Source: Marinirhabdus sp963799365 (lineage in GTDB: Bacteria > Bacteroidota > Bacteroidia > Flavobacteriales > Flavobacteriaceae). From it: DNA of 64,000 bases. Under the pieces are notes generated by a model. The model searched no databases. It had not been told where the DNA came from and was given only the letters and a program-made list of their open reading frames with translations. The DNA is taken from positions 1-64,000 of the forward strand of contig CAWCWV010000014.1 in the NCBI GenBank assembly GCA_963799365.1, read 5' to 3'. Positions 51,596-60,270 of the stretch are shown one piece after another. The translations under genes and the position numbers were made by a program. The stretch's first letter is position 1. Every line of letters begins with the position of its first letter.

Positions 51596-52104
51596 TTTTT
51601 TGTTCTATTTCTATTAGAGTAAATATCCCATTAATTTAAAAGGAATTTTACAGATTTCCATGTGGGTTCTCAACATGGTTATTAACAAAAGGTTAAGAAA
51701 TCAGTGATAATAGGCATTTAACCGATTTTGCTAAATATCAACACCCATTTGTTAAAAAGTATTGTGCTTTTTTTTCAAACTGAAAGATTCTGTTTCTAAT
51801 ACTATTTAAGTAAGAAATACGGGTTTTAGGAAGAAAGATTTCAAAAATTAAACGGAAGTATTTTGTAAAGACCTGGCTGTCTATATACCAATCAATATAG
51901 GAAATGAGAGGTGCTTGCCAGAATAGTGCTACAGCGTATACAAATATGTTGGCACTTTAAAAAGGCTTTGTGATTTAGCTAAAAGGCTAAAAATCTGATA
52001 AGAATAACAACATTTTTTTTGTGTAGTTTGTATACTAAGGCTAAAAAATAATATGTTGGAAGTATGTTATTAACAATGCAAAACAGCTAAGTACTACACA
52101 TAGT
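51596..52104. other. 509-bp gap upstream of nrdB
   Basis: No gene is supported. There is a small hairpin CCATGT/ACATGG near 51658-51678 and otherwise AT-rich sequence. I do not see an NrdR box. Confidence 0.5.
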
Positions 52105-52824
52105 TTAGTTTGTGATCTTATCTTTTCCTAAATATTTGTCGTCTTTATTGTAATACCAAGCACGCACCTTCGGCAGTTTAATTTTGTTTATGGTGATTTC
52201 TTCCGAAAGTAGAATGTATTCGCCTGTGTCTTTACCAGCGCCGTTTGGATCGCCCTTAAAGAATTGATATACCTCCATAGCGTAGGTGATTGGATTCAAG
52301 TAAAAAAACCAAACATCACTGCCAACGTTTTCATCGTAGGTTACCTTCAATTTCAGGTAATTTTTGCCTTTAAAGATTACTTTTTCAACATCTGAAGAAA
52401 GAATGGCGCCAGGATCTTTCAGCTTCATTGGTAAGCCATACAGGTAGGTATAATAGTTTTTGTACAGATTTGCCGTTTCGCAGGGTGTTCTAGTGCCGGC
52501 TTGCGAAATGGAGTCGGTGATGCTGGTGGTGCATACTGCTTTGTCTAAAGTATAGGTTGTTATAGCTCCATCTCTGGTGTTCACTAACTTAAAAAAGTCG
52601 TCGGGTAAATTAACGGCAATATCACTCACCCTGTCTGGGTTTCCCGGCGTCGTCATCGTTACTTGAAAGGTGCTATTAAATTTTTCCCAGTTTCCATTGG
52701 GGTCGTGATAGGCAATGGTTTTTTCTAAAACGGTTTCGGCAGTTTCGGTTTGTGCAACGGCGAAAAAGCTTTCGCAACCAAGACACGCTATAAAACTGAC
52801 TACAATTAGTTTTGAAAACTTCAT
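52105..52824 (-). CDS. DUF6503-like exported protein
   Basis: The start at 52824 gives a 239-residue product whose N-terminus is a signal peptide (MKFSKLIVVSFIACLG to AVAQ). A longer frame from 52857 would overlap the transporter gene and add a charged extension. The mature part has TIAYHDPNGNWEKFNSTFQVT, a YTYLYGLPMKLKDPG segment and ITINKIKLPKVRAWYYNKDDKYLG, a pattern seen in Bacteroidota DUF6503 proteins. It follows the phosphate transporter with a 1-bp gap and is probably cotranscribed. The function is unknown. Confidence 0.8.
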   Translation of the reverse strand: MKFSKLIVVSFIACLGCESFFAVAQTETAETVLEKTIAYHDPNGNWEKFNSTFQVTMTTPGNPDRVSDIAVNLPDDFFKLVNTRDGAITTYTLDKAVCTTSITDSISQAGTRTPCETANLYKNYYTYLYGLPMKLKDPGAILSSDVEKVIFKGKNYLKLKVTYDENVGSDVWFFYLNPITYAMEVYQFFKGDPNGAGKDTGEYILLSEEITINKIKLPKVRAWYYNKDDKYLGKDKITN

Positions 52825-52825
52825 C

Positions 52826-55081
52826 TTACAACATTTTTCCTTTTTTAATTTTGTCACTCTCCAGATAGTAGTGTTCTAAAAGTGTTGTTGTGCTTTCTAC
52901 TAGGTCTTTGCATTCTAACAAGATAGAGAAATACAGAGAGTTGTTTCTAGGACTGGAATCTCCTTCTTTGGTGCGCTTAATTTGCTTTTCAATCTCTACA
53001 CCTATGTAGTCTAAAAAGGCTTGTTTTTCGTCTATAATTCGAGGTAAATTTTCCATGGTTTGATCGTCGAACTGTATTTTTACTTTTTCAAATAATTCAC
53101 ACAGCCTATCTTCAACTTCATTTAAGCCTTTAATCTGGTTGTATTTTAATCCTTTGTGCCCATTTTTAACGTGTTTGTAGCTTTTGTTACTTATAAGGGT
53201 AAGCGATTGTACGATGTCTTGTAAAGAATCTTGTACCAACAGATAAAAACGGCTGGCGCCTTCCTGGGTTTCGTCCGTACTTTTCATATATACAAACACG
53301 TGGTTGTTAAGCTCGTCCATTTCATCACTTAGCTTACTGGCTTGTTTTTGTGCTTTTTTAAGTCCGGAAAGGTCTTGTTTGCCTAGATTATCTATGGTAT
53401 ATTTTAAGAGTTTGCTAGCACGTTTCATAACCGTAGAAACGTTGCTGGAGCTTTCTTCAATTACGCCTACCAATGAGGAACTTTCGGCTTTTTTAAAGAT
53501 CATTTCTTCTTTAAATGCTGTAGCCTTTTTCTTTCCTTTAATATAGTTTCTCACAATTAGGAATACAGCAACTACGAGCAATATACCAAGTGCTACGGCG
53601 CCAAATTGATAGATTAAAAATGCCAAAATAGCCGCTACGGTAAATGCAGTAAATGCAGTCATAAACCAGCCGCCAATTACATTTAAAACACCTGCAACAC
53701 GATATACGGCACTGTCACTTCCCCAAGCGCGATCTGCTAATGAAGTGCCCATAGCCACCATAAACGTAACATAGGTTGTGGAGAGTGGAAGCTTCATCCC
53801 TGTGGCTACAGAGATAAGAACACTGGCAACTAAAAGGTTTACTGCAGCACGAACCATGTCGAAAGCTGGAGCATCTATTTCAATAATACGTTTAGCGGTT
53901 GTTACAGCAAATTGTTTATTTATATTATTTTTAATGGAAGTTGGTAAAATAGTAGAAACACCTGTGTTTAAATATTTAACGCCACGAACCAAATATTGAG
54001 ATAATAAATTAGGCTTAAAACGCTCTTTTACCTCGTCTTGGCGTGACAGATCTACCGATGTTTTTACAACGCGACGAGCTTTTTCACTAAACCAAAGCGT
54101 AAGCACCATAACAATACCAGCAAGTAGCAATAATAGCGGCTGTGTAGGTACTTTTTCGGCGAGTCCTTCCATGCTAAATTCTGAAGCAGGAATACCCGAA
54201 GCAACCCAGCTATCGTAAGAATTAAGAGCAGCCATTGGTACCCCAATAAAATTAACTAAGTCATTCCCTGCAAATGCCATCGCCAGTGCAAACGTACCTA
54301 AAATAATAATGACCTTGTAAATATTTGTTTTAAAAGTTAAAATGACTAAATATGAAAGAAAAGTCCATAAAATAAAATTAACTCCTAAAAACTGCCATAA
54401 GTTATTATTTGCCCAAGAACTGAATTCCACTGGAAGTATAGAAGCACCTTTCAAGCCTTTTATGATAATGAAGTATGCAATAGAAGTAATAGATATGCCA
54501 CCAAATAACGCTGCTACCCAACTAGGTTTTTTCTGAAAATTGAAACTTAATAAATAACGGGACACAAATTGAACTAGCGCTCCTATGGTGAATGCAATGA
54601 CTACCGAGAGTAGGATACCAACTATAATTTCGGTTGCTTTGTCTCCGTTTATATATTCTCCTAATTGTAGAATGCTGTCATCATTATTTGAAATTTTAAT
54701 GATAGACATACAAACCGCAGCCCCTAATAATTCAAAAACAATAGAGACCGTCGTAGAGGTGGGAAGACCAATACTGTTAAAGAAATCCAATAGTAAAATA
54801 TCGGTAATCATCACGGCCATGAAAATGATCATGATTTCGTCAAAGTAAAATTTCTCGGGCATAAAAATTCCTTTCCTAGCTACTTCCATCATCCCGCTTG
54901 AAGACAGCGCTCCAAAAGCAATACCAACACTGGCAACAATCATTATTGTTTTAAAATTAACTGCCTTCGAACCGATGGCCGAATTCAAAAAATTAACAGC
55001 ATCATTACTAACGCCCACTACCAAATCTGCAATAGCAAGACCGGCGAGTGCTATTAACATGACTAAATAAATATTGTCCAT
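52826..55081 (-). CDS. PiT-family inorganic phosphate transporter with PhoU-like C-terminal domain
   Basis: This 751-residue protein has two PHO4 signatures: GVSNDAVNFLNSAIGSKA near residue 24 in the first half and a degenerate counterpart in the second half. About twelve membrane helices span residues 1-510. The C-terminal 220 residues are soluble helices (ASKLLKYTIDNLGKQDLSGLKKAQKQASKLSDEMDELNN) similar to PhoU. PiT proteins import phosphate with a cation. A fused PhoU-like tail in Bacteroidota may regulate flux. The neighbours at 55364-60002 have phosphate-type control signals. Confidence 0.9.
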   Translation of the reverse strand: MDNIYLVMLIALAGLAIADLVVGVSNDAVNFLNSAIGSKAVNFKTIMIVASVGIAFGALSSSGMMEVARKGIFMPEKFYFDEIMIIFMAVMITDILLLDFFNSIGLPTSTTVSIVFELLGAAVCMSIIKISNNDDSILQLGEYINGDKATEIIVGILLSVVIAFTIGALVQFVSRYLLSFNFQKKPSWVAALFGGISITSIAYFIIIKGLKGASILPVEFSSWANNNLWQFLGVNFILWTFLSYLVILTFKTNIYKVIIILGTFALAMAFAGNDLVNFIGVPMAALNSYDSWVASGIPASEFSMEGLAEKVPTQPLLLLLAGIVMVLTLWFSEKARRVVKTSVDLSRQDEVKERFKPNLLSQYLVRGVKYLNTGVSTILPTSIKNNINKQFAVTTAKRIIEIDAPAFDMVRAAVNLLVASVLISVATGMKLPLSTTYVTFMVAMGTSLADRAWGSDSAVYRVAGVLNVIGGWFMTAFTAFTVAAILAFLIYQFGAVALGILLVVAVFLIVRNYIKGKKKATAFKEEMIFKKAESSSLVGVIEESSSNVSTVMKRASKLLKYTIDNLGKQDLSGLKKAQKQASKLSDEMDELNNHVFVYMKSTDETQEGASRFYLLVQDSLQDIVQSLTLISNKSYKHVKNGHKGLKYNQIKGLNEVEDRLCELFEKVKIQFDDQTMENLPRIIDEKQAFLDYIGVEIEKQIKRTKEGDSSPRNNSLYFSILLECKDLVESTTTLLEHYYLESDKIKKGKML

Positions 55082-55275
55082 AGAAGTAAAATAGAATACT
55101 CACAAAATTGAAATTTATTTTTGAAGCAAATGTTACGTAATTGTTATGAAGTGTAAATATTATGCTATTAATAATAGAACAATATCCCAGTTTTCATTGA
55201 AGAACTACTTTGATAACGATAGTATACATGTTAAATTTCAATCTTCAACCTATTGAAAATTAGCGCTTAACGAAC

Positions 55276-55315
55276 TTAATGTAAATTTAATGTTACCAAA
55301 TTGTTGTTTTAAAGT
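55276..55315 (+). promoter_or_regulatory. 11-bp-period repeat resembling a Pho box
   Basis: Units at 55276 (TTAATGT), 55287 (TTAATGT), 55298 (AAATTGT) and 55309 (TTAAAGT) are spaced exactly 11 bp apart. The last ends 11 bp before a TATATTTG element (55327-55334), the place where an activator of the PhoB type binds. Regulator identity is inferred. Confidence 0.6.
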
Positions 55316-55326
55316 AAATTTTGGCT

Positions 55327-55334
55327 TATATTTG
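55327..55334 (+). promoter_or_regulatory. TAnnTTTG promoter element of the MORN-type gene
   Basis: TATATTTG matches the -7 consensus 29 bp before the ATG at 55364. No good -33 element is seen, which fits activation by a factor at the upstream repeats. Confidence 0.65.
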
Positions 55335-55363
55335 TAAAGTAATCATTAATAAACTGTCCTGAT

Positions 55364-55726
55364 ATGAGAAATGTTGTTTTAACTTTAGTATGTGTGTTGA
55401 GTCTTTCAGTTGTGTTTGCACAAGCTGATAAGAGAGAAAAATTAACTTTAAAAGGAGATGTTGTAGAGACTGTTCAATTTCACGATAATGGAGCCATTGC
55501 TCAAACTGGATTTTATACCAAAGCTGGAAAATTACAGGGTGAGTGGGTAAGTTATGATGCAAATAGTAAAAAGTTGGCTGTAGCTCAATATGACAATGGG
55601 AACAAAGTAGGTACCTGGAAATTTTACCAGGGAGATACTATGAAAGAAGTAACCTATGCCGATTCCAAAATTGCCAAAGTAAGTACCTGGGAAGCTAAAG
55701 ATACTCGAGTAGTTTCTTATAAGTAA
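55364..55726 (+). CDS. Exported MORN-type (YwqK-like) repeat protein
   Basis: This 120-residue exported protein has a signal peptide ending VFAQ and about four MORN-2 units (FHDNGAIAQTGFYTKAGKLQGEWVSYDANSKKLAVAQYDNGNKVGTW in part). Such proteins are often annotated as toxin-antitoxin YwqK antitoxin, but there is no toxin gene nearby and the name should not be taken literally. The promoter with Pho-box-like repeats suggests a role under phosphate stress, which is inference. Confidence 0.82.
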   Translation: MRNVVLTLVCVLSLSVVFAQADKREKLTLKGDVVETVQFHDNGAIAQTGFYTKAGKLQGEWVSYDANSKKLAVAQYDNGNKVGTWKFYQGDTMKEVTYADSKIAKVSTWEAKDTRVVSYK

Positions 55727-55744
55727 TTGAGTATAGTATATAAT

Positions 55745-55780
55745 AAAAGGGCGGTCAAAAATAGTTTGACCGCCCTTTTT
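55745..55780. terminator. Bidirectional terminator
   Basis: AAAAGGGCGGTCAAA and TTTGACCGCCCTTTT form a 15-bp stem ending in T and A runs. It lies between converging genes at 55726 and 55802. Confidence 0.92.
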
Positions 55781-55801
55781 GCTTTTACCTGTTAGATTTT
55801 T

Positions 55802-58624
55802 TTAAAATCTGACACTATAACTTAGGCTAATATCCTGCCCTGGATTCCATTTAGAATACAATTGATCTTCCCCTCCAAAAGATTGGTACACACTTTCAAT
55901 ATCATCATCCAAGAGGTTCTCAAACTTCAATGAGATTGTTGAATTATTTTTCTCACCAAAACTTTTTGAGAGATTAAGTTTCACATTGTGAAATGGTAAT
56001 GTAAAAACATCGGCTACATCACCGGCTCCAACAATTTGTAAGGTTTTACCTTGCGAGTTATAAAACAGACCGCCATTCCATCCATTATCTTCATAATTTA
56101 ATCCTACATTAATAAGGTAAGGAGATTGACCTTGCAATTGGCGCGTATCATCCAATGTTTCTCCCTCTCTAAGGTTGTCTAGTCTGCCTTCTCTTTCATC
56201 TTCACTATATTCTTGCTGAGATTCTATGAGTGAAAAGTTTACATTGAAATTAATGTTATCTAAACCGTTAATAAACCCTAGGTTTTTTCTTACTTCAATT
56301 TCACCACCAAATACAGTAGCGTCACCAAGATTTAAAGGAGTGTATTGGCCGTAAGCTCTTCTTATAAAAGAAAGCTCTATAGGATCTTTAAACGATTTGT
56401 AAAAACTGCTCAAAGCAAAGAAGTCTCCGGACTCTCCATATTTTTCGAATCTTAAGTCGAAATTATTAATATAAGTTGGTTGAAGGTCAATATTCCCTAT
56501 AAAAGTAGTACTACTAATAGGGTCAAAAATTTCCGCCAGTGAAGCTTCTTTAAAAGAGGGTCTTGCAGTGGTTCGGGCAAAAGACGTTCTAATTTTTTTA
56601 TCACCATCTTCATTTAAATCGAAAATAAGGTTAACAGATGGAAAGAAATCTGCTTTGTTTAAAATTTCGGCACCATTTAATGTAGTACCATCTTGTCTTT
56701 CTCCTGTATAGTTTAATTTAAATTGCTCAAATCGAACACCTACTATAGAATTGATCCAATCTGTAACTTTAAATTCTTCTGAAACATACCCCGAAGCTAC
56801 TGTAATTTCAGAATCGAATGAATCTGAGTCATTTGAATCATCTCTAATAAAAAAACCACTATTTGTTTCTGGGTCGTATATGTTTTCGTCATCTAATAAT
56901 AGGTTGGGATTGCCATTAAGCGTAGCAGATGGAAAATTAAGTAAGGCGATAGAATATTTTATAATATCGAAAGTTCGGTTCTTAAAAGTGTAGCCACCTC
57001 CAAATTTGGTTTTTGCATCGTGACTAAATAGTGAGTATTTTTTTTCAATATCAAGTTTTCCAGCAAGACTTATTTCTTCTAAGTCCCTAAAAAATCTAGA
57101 AGGTATTCCAGATTCACTAGGTTCAATAGTAAAGGTTTCCTCGCCAGTTTCAAGATTTGTAGTCACTCTAAAAGGAGTCACTCTAAAGTCTTTATCTTCA
57201 ATACGTGCTAGTGTGGGTGATACACTCCAGTCAATATTCCAATCATTATTGCTTCCCAATGTATGTTTTCCGCTTACAAGACCATTTGTAATAGATCTTT
57301 GTGTATAAATTAAATTATCCTTTATTATATTATTACTACTTATTATAAAATTACTTTGTCTAAAAATTGAAGCTTGAGATTCCCCATTTTGTACGTGCAA
57401 TACATTAAAACGATATTTAGACTTTTCTGATTTTAATGACAATCCAGCCAAGGCACTAATTAAAATATTATTACTCCCTAGTTCTCCATTTTGTGTTCGG
57501 TCGGCTAATAACTCAAAGTTAGACTTGTCGGCCTCGTCTTTTCTGTAGATTTGTCCATCTATATATTCATCATAATAAGATGTTTCATTACGATAGGAAA
57601 GTGAAGCTAAATATCCTAGTTTTTTATCTCCAATTTCGTACTGGTTTCCAGCTGTAGCTGAGAAATTGAAATCTAGGAAACTAGTTTCACGCTGAGCGGC
57701 TAAACGTTCTTCAAATCGTTGGGTAATTAGCGTTACCGCCTCAGGGTTTTCTTGTGGTAATGGAACTACTTGATTAGATGCTAGCGGATTATCTCTTAAT
57801 CCATTGTCAAAACCTAAAATATCAGTGTTACTTTTTTCTGAAACTAGATAGTTTTTCTTAAAGTGAAAGTCAGAATTATAAGTTGCTCCAACGGAAACAC
57901 TGTATTCTTCTCGTGTAGGGATATCTTTAGTAACAATATCTATTACACCACCAGTAAAATCGGCAGGTTGGTCTGCGGTAGCGGCTTTAATAACAATTAC
58001 ATTTTCAAGAATTTGTGTTGGAAAAATATCAAGTTGCAAGGTGTTTCTATCTGGGTCTAAACCTGGAACATCTACACCGTTCAAAATGGATTTTGTGTAT
58101 CGATCACCAAGACCTCTTACATAAACAAATTTCCCACCTTGTATAGATACACCAGGAACGTTTTTAACGGCACTGGCAATATCGCTCGCGCCAGTTTTCT
58201 TTATAGTTTCAAGCGAAAGCCCGTCTAATAAGTTTACCGAATTTTTTTGAAAACTAAGTACAGCTGCTTCTGTATTTTGGCGTGCTGTGGTAGTAATTAC
58301 GACCTCGTCAAGCTGGCCAGCACTGGCATTTAATGTTACACTGGTACTAGTAAGTTCACCTTCAGAAACAATCACATTGGTAATTTCCTTAGTTTGATAT
58401 CCAACAAACGAAAAAACTAGCGTGTAGGAACCAGGCTCTAACTCTAAATTATATTTTCCTTCAAAGTCTGAGGTGGTACCTTTTTGTGTATCTTTTACAA
58501 TAATGTTTGCAAAAGGAAGGACGTCATTAAATTCGCCATCATTTATAGTTCCTGATACACCAGTCTGGCTAAAAATTATTTGAGAAAATAAAAGGCTAAT
58601 TAATAAAAATAAGAATTTTTTCAT
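55802..58624 (-). CDS. TonB-dependent receptor
   Basis: This 940-residue outer membrane receptor has a signal peptide, a carboxypeptidase-regulatory-like domain (about 20-105), a plug with VKNVPGVSIQGGKFVYVRGLGDRYTKSILNG, and a barrel ending in ISLSYSVRF. It lies downstream of a beta-helix lipoprotein gene in the same direction, separated by 100 bp with two hairpins. Receptor-lipoprotein pairs of this kind are often induced by phosphate limitation in marine Bacteroidota; the substrate here is not known. Confidence 0.92.
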   Translation of the reverse strand: MKKFLFLLISLLFSQIIFSQTGVSGTINDGEFNDVLPFANIIVKDTQKGTTSDFEGKYNLELEPGSYTLVFSFVGYQTKEITNVIVSEGELTSTSVTLNASAGQLDEVVITTTARQNTEAAVLSFQKNSVNLLDGLSLETIKKTGASDIASAVKNVPGVSIQGGKFVYVRGLGDRYTKSILNGVDVPGLDPDRNTLQLDIFPTQILENVIVIKAATADQPADFTGGVIDIVTKDIPTREEYSVSVGATYNSDFHFKKNYLVSEKSNTDILGFDNGLRDNPLASNQVVPLPQENPEAVTLITQRFEERLAAQRETSFLDFNFSATAGNQYEIGDKKLGYLASLSYRNETSYYDEYIDGQIYRKDEADKSNFELLADRTQNGELGSNNILISALAGLSLKSEKSKYRFNVLHVQNGESQASIFRQSNFIISSNNIIKDNLIYTQRSITNGLVSGKHTLGSNNDWNIDWSVSPTLARIEDKDFRVTPFRVTTNLETGEETFTIEPSESGIPSRFFRDLEEISLAGKLDIEKKYSLFSHDAKTKFGGGYTFKNRTFDIIKYSIALLNFPSATLNGNPNLLLDDENIYDPETNSGFFIRDDSNDSDSFDSEITVASGYVSEEFKVTDWINSIVGVRFEQFKLNYTGERQDGTTLNGAEILNKADFFPSVNLIFDLNEDGDKKIRTSFARTTARPSFKEASLAEIFDPISSTTFIGNIDLQPTYINNFDLRFEKYGESGDFFALSSFYKSFKDPIELSFIRRAYGQYTPLNLGDATVFGGEIEVRKNLGFINGLDNINFNVNFSLIESQQEYSEDEREGRLDNLREGETLDDTRQLQGQSPYLINVGLNYEDNGWNGGLFYNSQGKTLQIVGAGDVADVFTLPFHNVKLNLSKSFGEKNNSTISLKFENLLDDDIESVYQSFGGEDQLYSKWNPGQDISLSYSVRF

Positions 58625-58626
58625 AT

Positions 58627-58672
58627 TTGTTTATTCTATAAACAAGCTCGTCTTGTTTTTTACAAGACGAGC
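58627..58672 (-). promoter_or_regulatory. Two perfect hairpins between the lipoprotein and receptor genes
   Basis: Hairpin one has arms 58627-58633 and 58639-58645 (TTGTTTA/TAAACAA), starting three bases upstream of the receptor start codon. Hairpin two has 11-bp arms 58646-58656 and 58662-58672. Neither is followed by a clear T run on the minus strand, so they may control translation or RNA processing. Confidence 0.55.
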
Positions 58673-58724
58673 AAGTTGGCTAATTGAAATCTGGTAATAA
58701 TATCAAAGTTTAGTATAGTAATAC

Positions 58725-60002
58725 TTAAAAAGCTCCCTTTGCACTAGCAAAAGTCCAAGAGAATACACCCGTGTTAGCACCACCACTAGTGCCAGTTGTT
58801 GTCCAGCTAGCAGCTCTTTCAGGGAATGTTGGGTCTAAAATTATTTTTTCCTCATTAACATCGTTATCGGGATTGCCATCATCACAATTTGAAATACAAG
58901 CAACTTTTTCAACAAATATTGTATTATCAGCGCCGTTTAGAACCCAGTTTTGAAAAACTATTTTTCCGTCTAAAAAGTTTTGTGACACTTCGTTGTTATC
59001 CAATTCAACATCGGCAGAAGATTTGAAACCTGTTGCATATACATTTCTAACAGTACCCATAGCACCATCCCTGAAATCTGCATACTCTCCATTTTCTGTA
59101 ACAGTATTTCCTATAAGTGTTAAACCATCTATAGTAAAACTTCCTTCAAGAGAACCAGCAGGCCCATCTATTTCAAGGCTGTGGTCAGAAATATCTCCGG
59201 CAATTACTAAAGAATTTGAAATAGTTCCTGAGTATGCTTCATCTATATCCAAACCATCATCTCCTTGTGACCAAACCAGTAAGTTAGAACTGTTTACAGA
59301 ACCCCCGAACCACTCAATACCATCATCTACGTTTGCAACTACCTCTATATTTGAAATTGTAGTTCCAGAACCAACACCACCTAATGTAAGGCCGTTTATT
59401 TCATTACCTTCACCAATTAATGTTCCTCCGTGGCGGATAGATACGTAATTTATTGCTCCGGAATCATCGGCATCATTAGTTCCTCCGTATAATCCATTTG
59501 TATCACTTGCAGGAATACCTTCAATTTGGTTTTCCAGTGCATCTCCAGATAAAGATGCTCTAGCACGACCTAAAACAATAAGACCACCCCAAAGACCTCT
59601 GTCATTTTGAGAAAGATTTGTTCCAGCTGTTTGTCCAAGTTCAATATTGTCTGTACTAGAAGTAAAGATAATAGGAGCACTAGATGTACCGTTGGCTTGA
59701 ATTTTACCTCCGCGAGCTATAATTAATACAGAAGCATTTGCCTCTTGACCAGGTAAAGCTTTAATAATAGTTCCAGCTTCGATAGTAAGGGTGGCGCCTT
59801 CAATGACAGTTACACGACCATCTAGAGTCCATATAACATCACTAGTTAAAGTCATGTCTTCTGTAATTTGCCCAGTAATAACAGTGTCTAACTGCATTGG
59901 GTCATCGTCAACTTCAATAGGATCATTATCATCGCTGCTACATCCCACAACGAATAATGAAAGTGCTATAAGAGCAATTTGAGAAAGAAAGAATTTTTTC
60001 AT
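58725..60002 (-). CDS. Beta-helix lipoprotein
   Basis: This 425-residue predicted lipoprotein has lipobox VVGC (Cys at about 21), an Asp-rich linker and a long region of short beta-strands with TGQITEDMTLTSDVIWTLDGRVTVIEGATLTIEAGTIIKAL and GGKIQANGTSSAPIIFTSS. This is the pattern of a right-handed parallel beta-helix. It is the first gene before the TonB receptor and probably its surface partner. The 60003-60270 gap upstream holds an 11-bp-period repeat. Confidence 0.85.
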   Translation of the reverse strand: MKKFFLSQIALIALSLFVVGCSSDDNDPIEVDDDPMQLDTVITGQITEDMTLTSDVIWTLDGRVTVIEGATLTIEAGTIIKALPGQEANASVLIIARGGKIQANGTSSAPIIFTSSTDNIELGQTAGTNLSQNDRGLWGGLIVLGRARASLSGDALENQIEGIPASDTNGLYGGTNDADDSGAINYVSIRHGGTLIGEGNEINGLTLGGVGSGTTISNIEVVANVDDGIEWFGGSVNSSNLLVWSQGDDGLDIDEAYSGTISNSLVIAGDISDHSLEIDGPAGSLEGSFTIDGLTLIGNTVTENGEYADFRDGAMGTVRNVYATGFKSSADVELDNNEVSQNFLDGKIVFQNWVLNGADNTIFVEKVACISNCDDGNPDNDVNEEKIILDPTFPERAASWTTTGTSGGANTGVFSWTFASAKGAF

Positions 60003-60074
60003 TTTTTTGTAATTAATTATTAGCGTTAATTTTATGTTGCAAATAAACTCACATTTAGGCGAGCTTTAGTTACC

Positions 60075-60125
60075 TCAATGTTATGGTTGCTTTAGCATTA
60101 AGTAAGGTTTATGTTAGCTTAATGT
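60075..60125. promoter_or_regulatory. 11-bp-period repeat upstream of the beta-helix lipoprotein gene
   Basis: Plus-strand units at 60075 (TCAATGT), 60097 (ATTAAGT, weak), 60108 (TTTATGT) and 60119 (TTAATGT) fall on one 11-bp lattice; the unit at 60086 does not match. Read on the minus strand the words are TAACAT-like. The lattice starts 73 bp before the lipoprotein start. A similar array is at 55276. Confidence 0.5.
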
Positions 60126-60270
60126 TATGTACCCTATCACATTTTGTTCAGGTCAAAACTACAACCTGCTACTCCAATTTTGTGTTATGGAATGTTTATG
60201 AAAAGGTGATGCTTTTGCAGGTACAACTTTATAGAAATTGGTATCTTGCCAACATCCAAAAGAGTTCATT

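Noticed and set aside
55364..55726. Toxin-antitoxin YwqK antitoxin
   Set aside because: The fold is a MORN-type repeat with a signal peptide and no toxin gene is adjacent; the usual annotation name is misleading.
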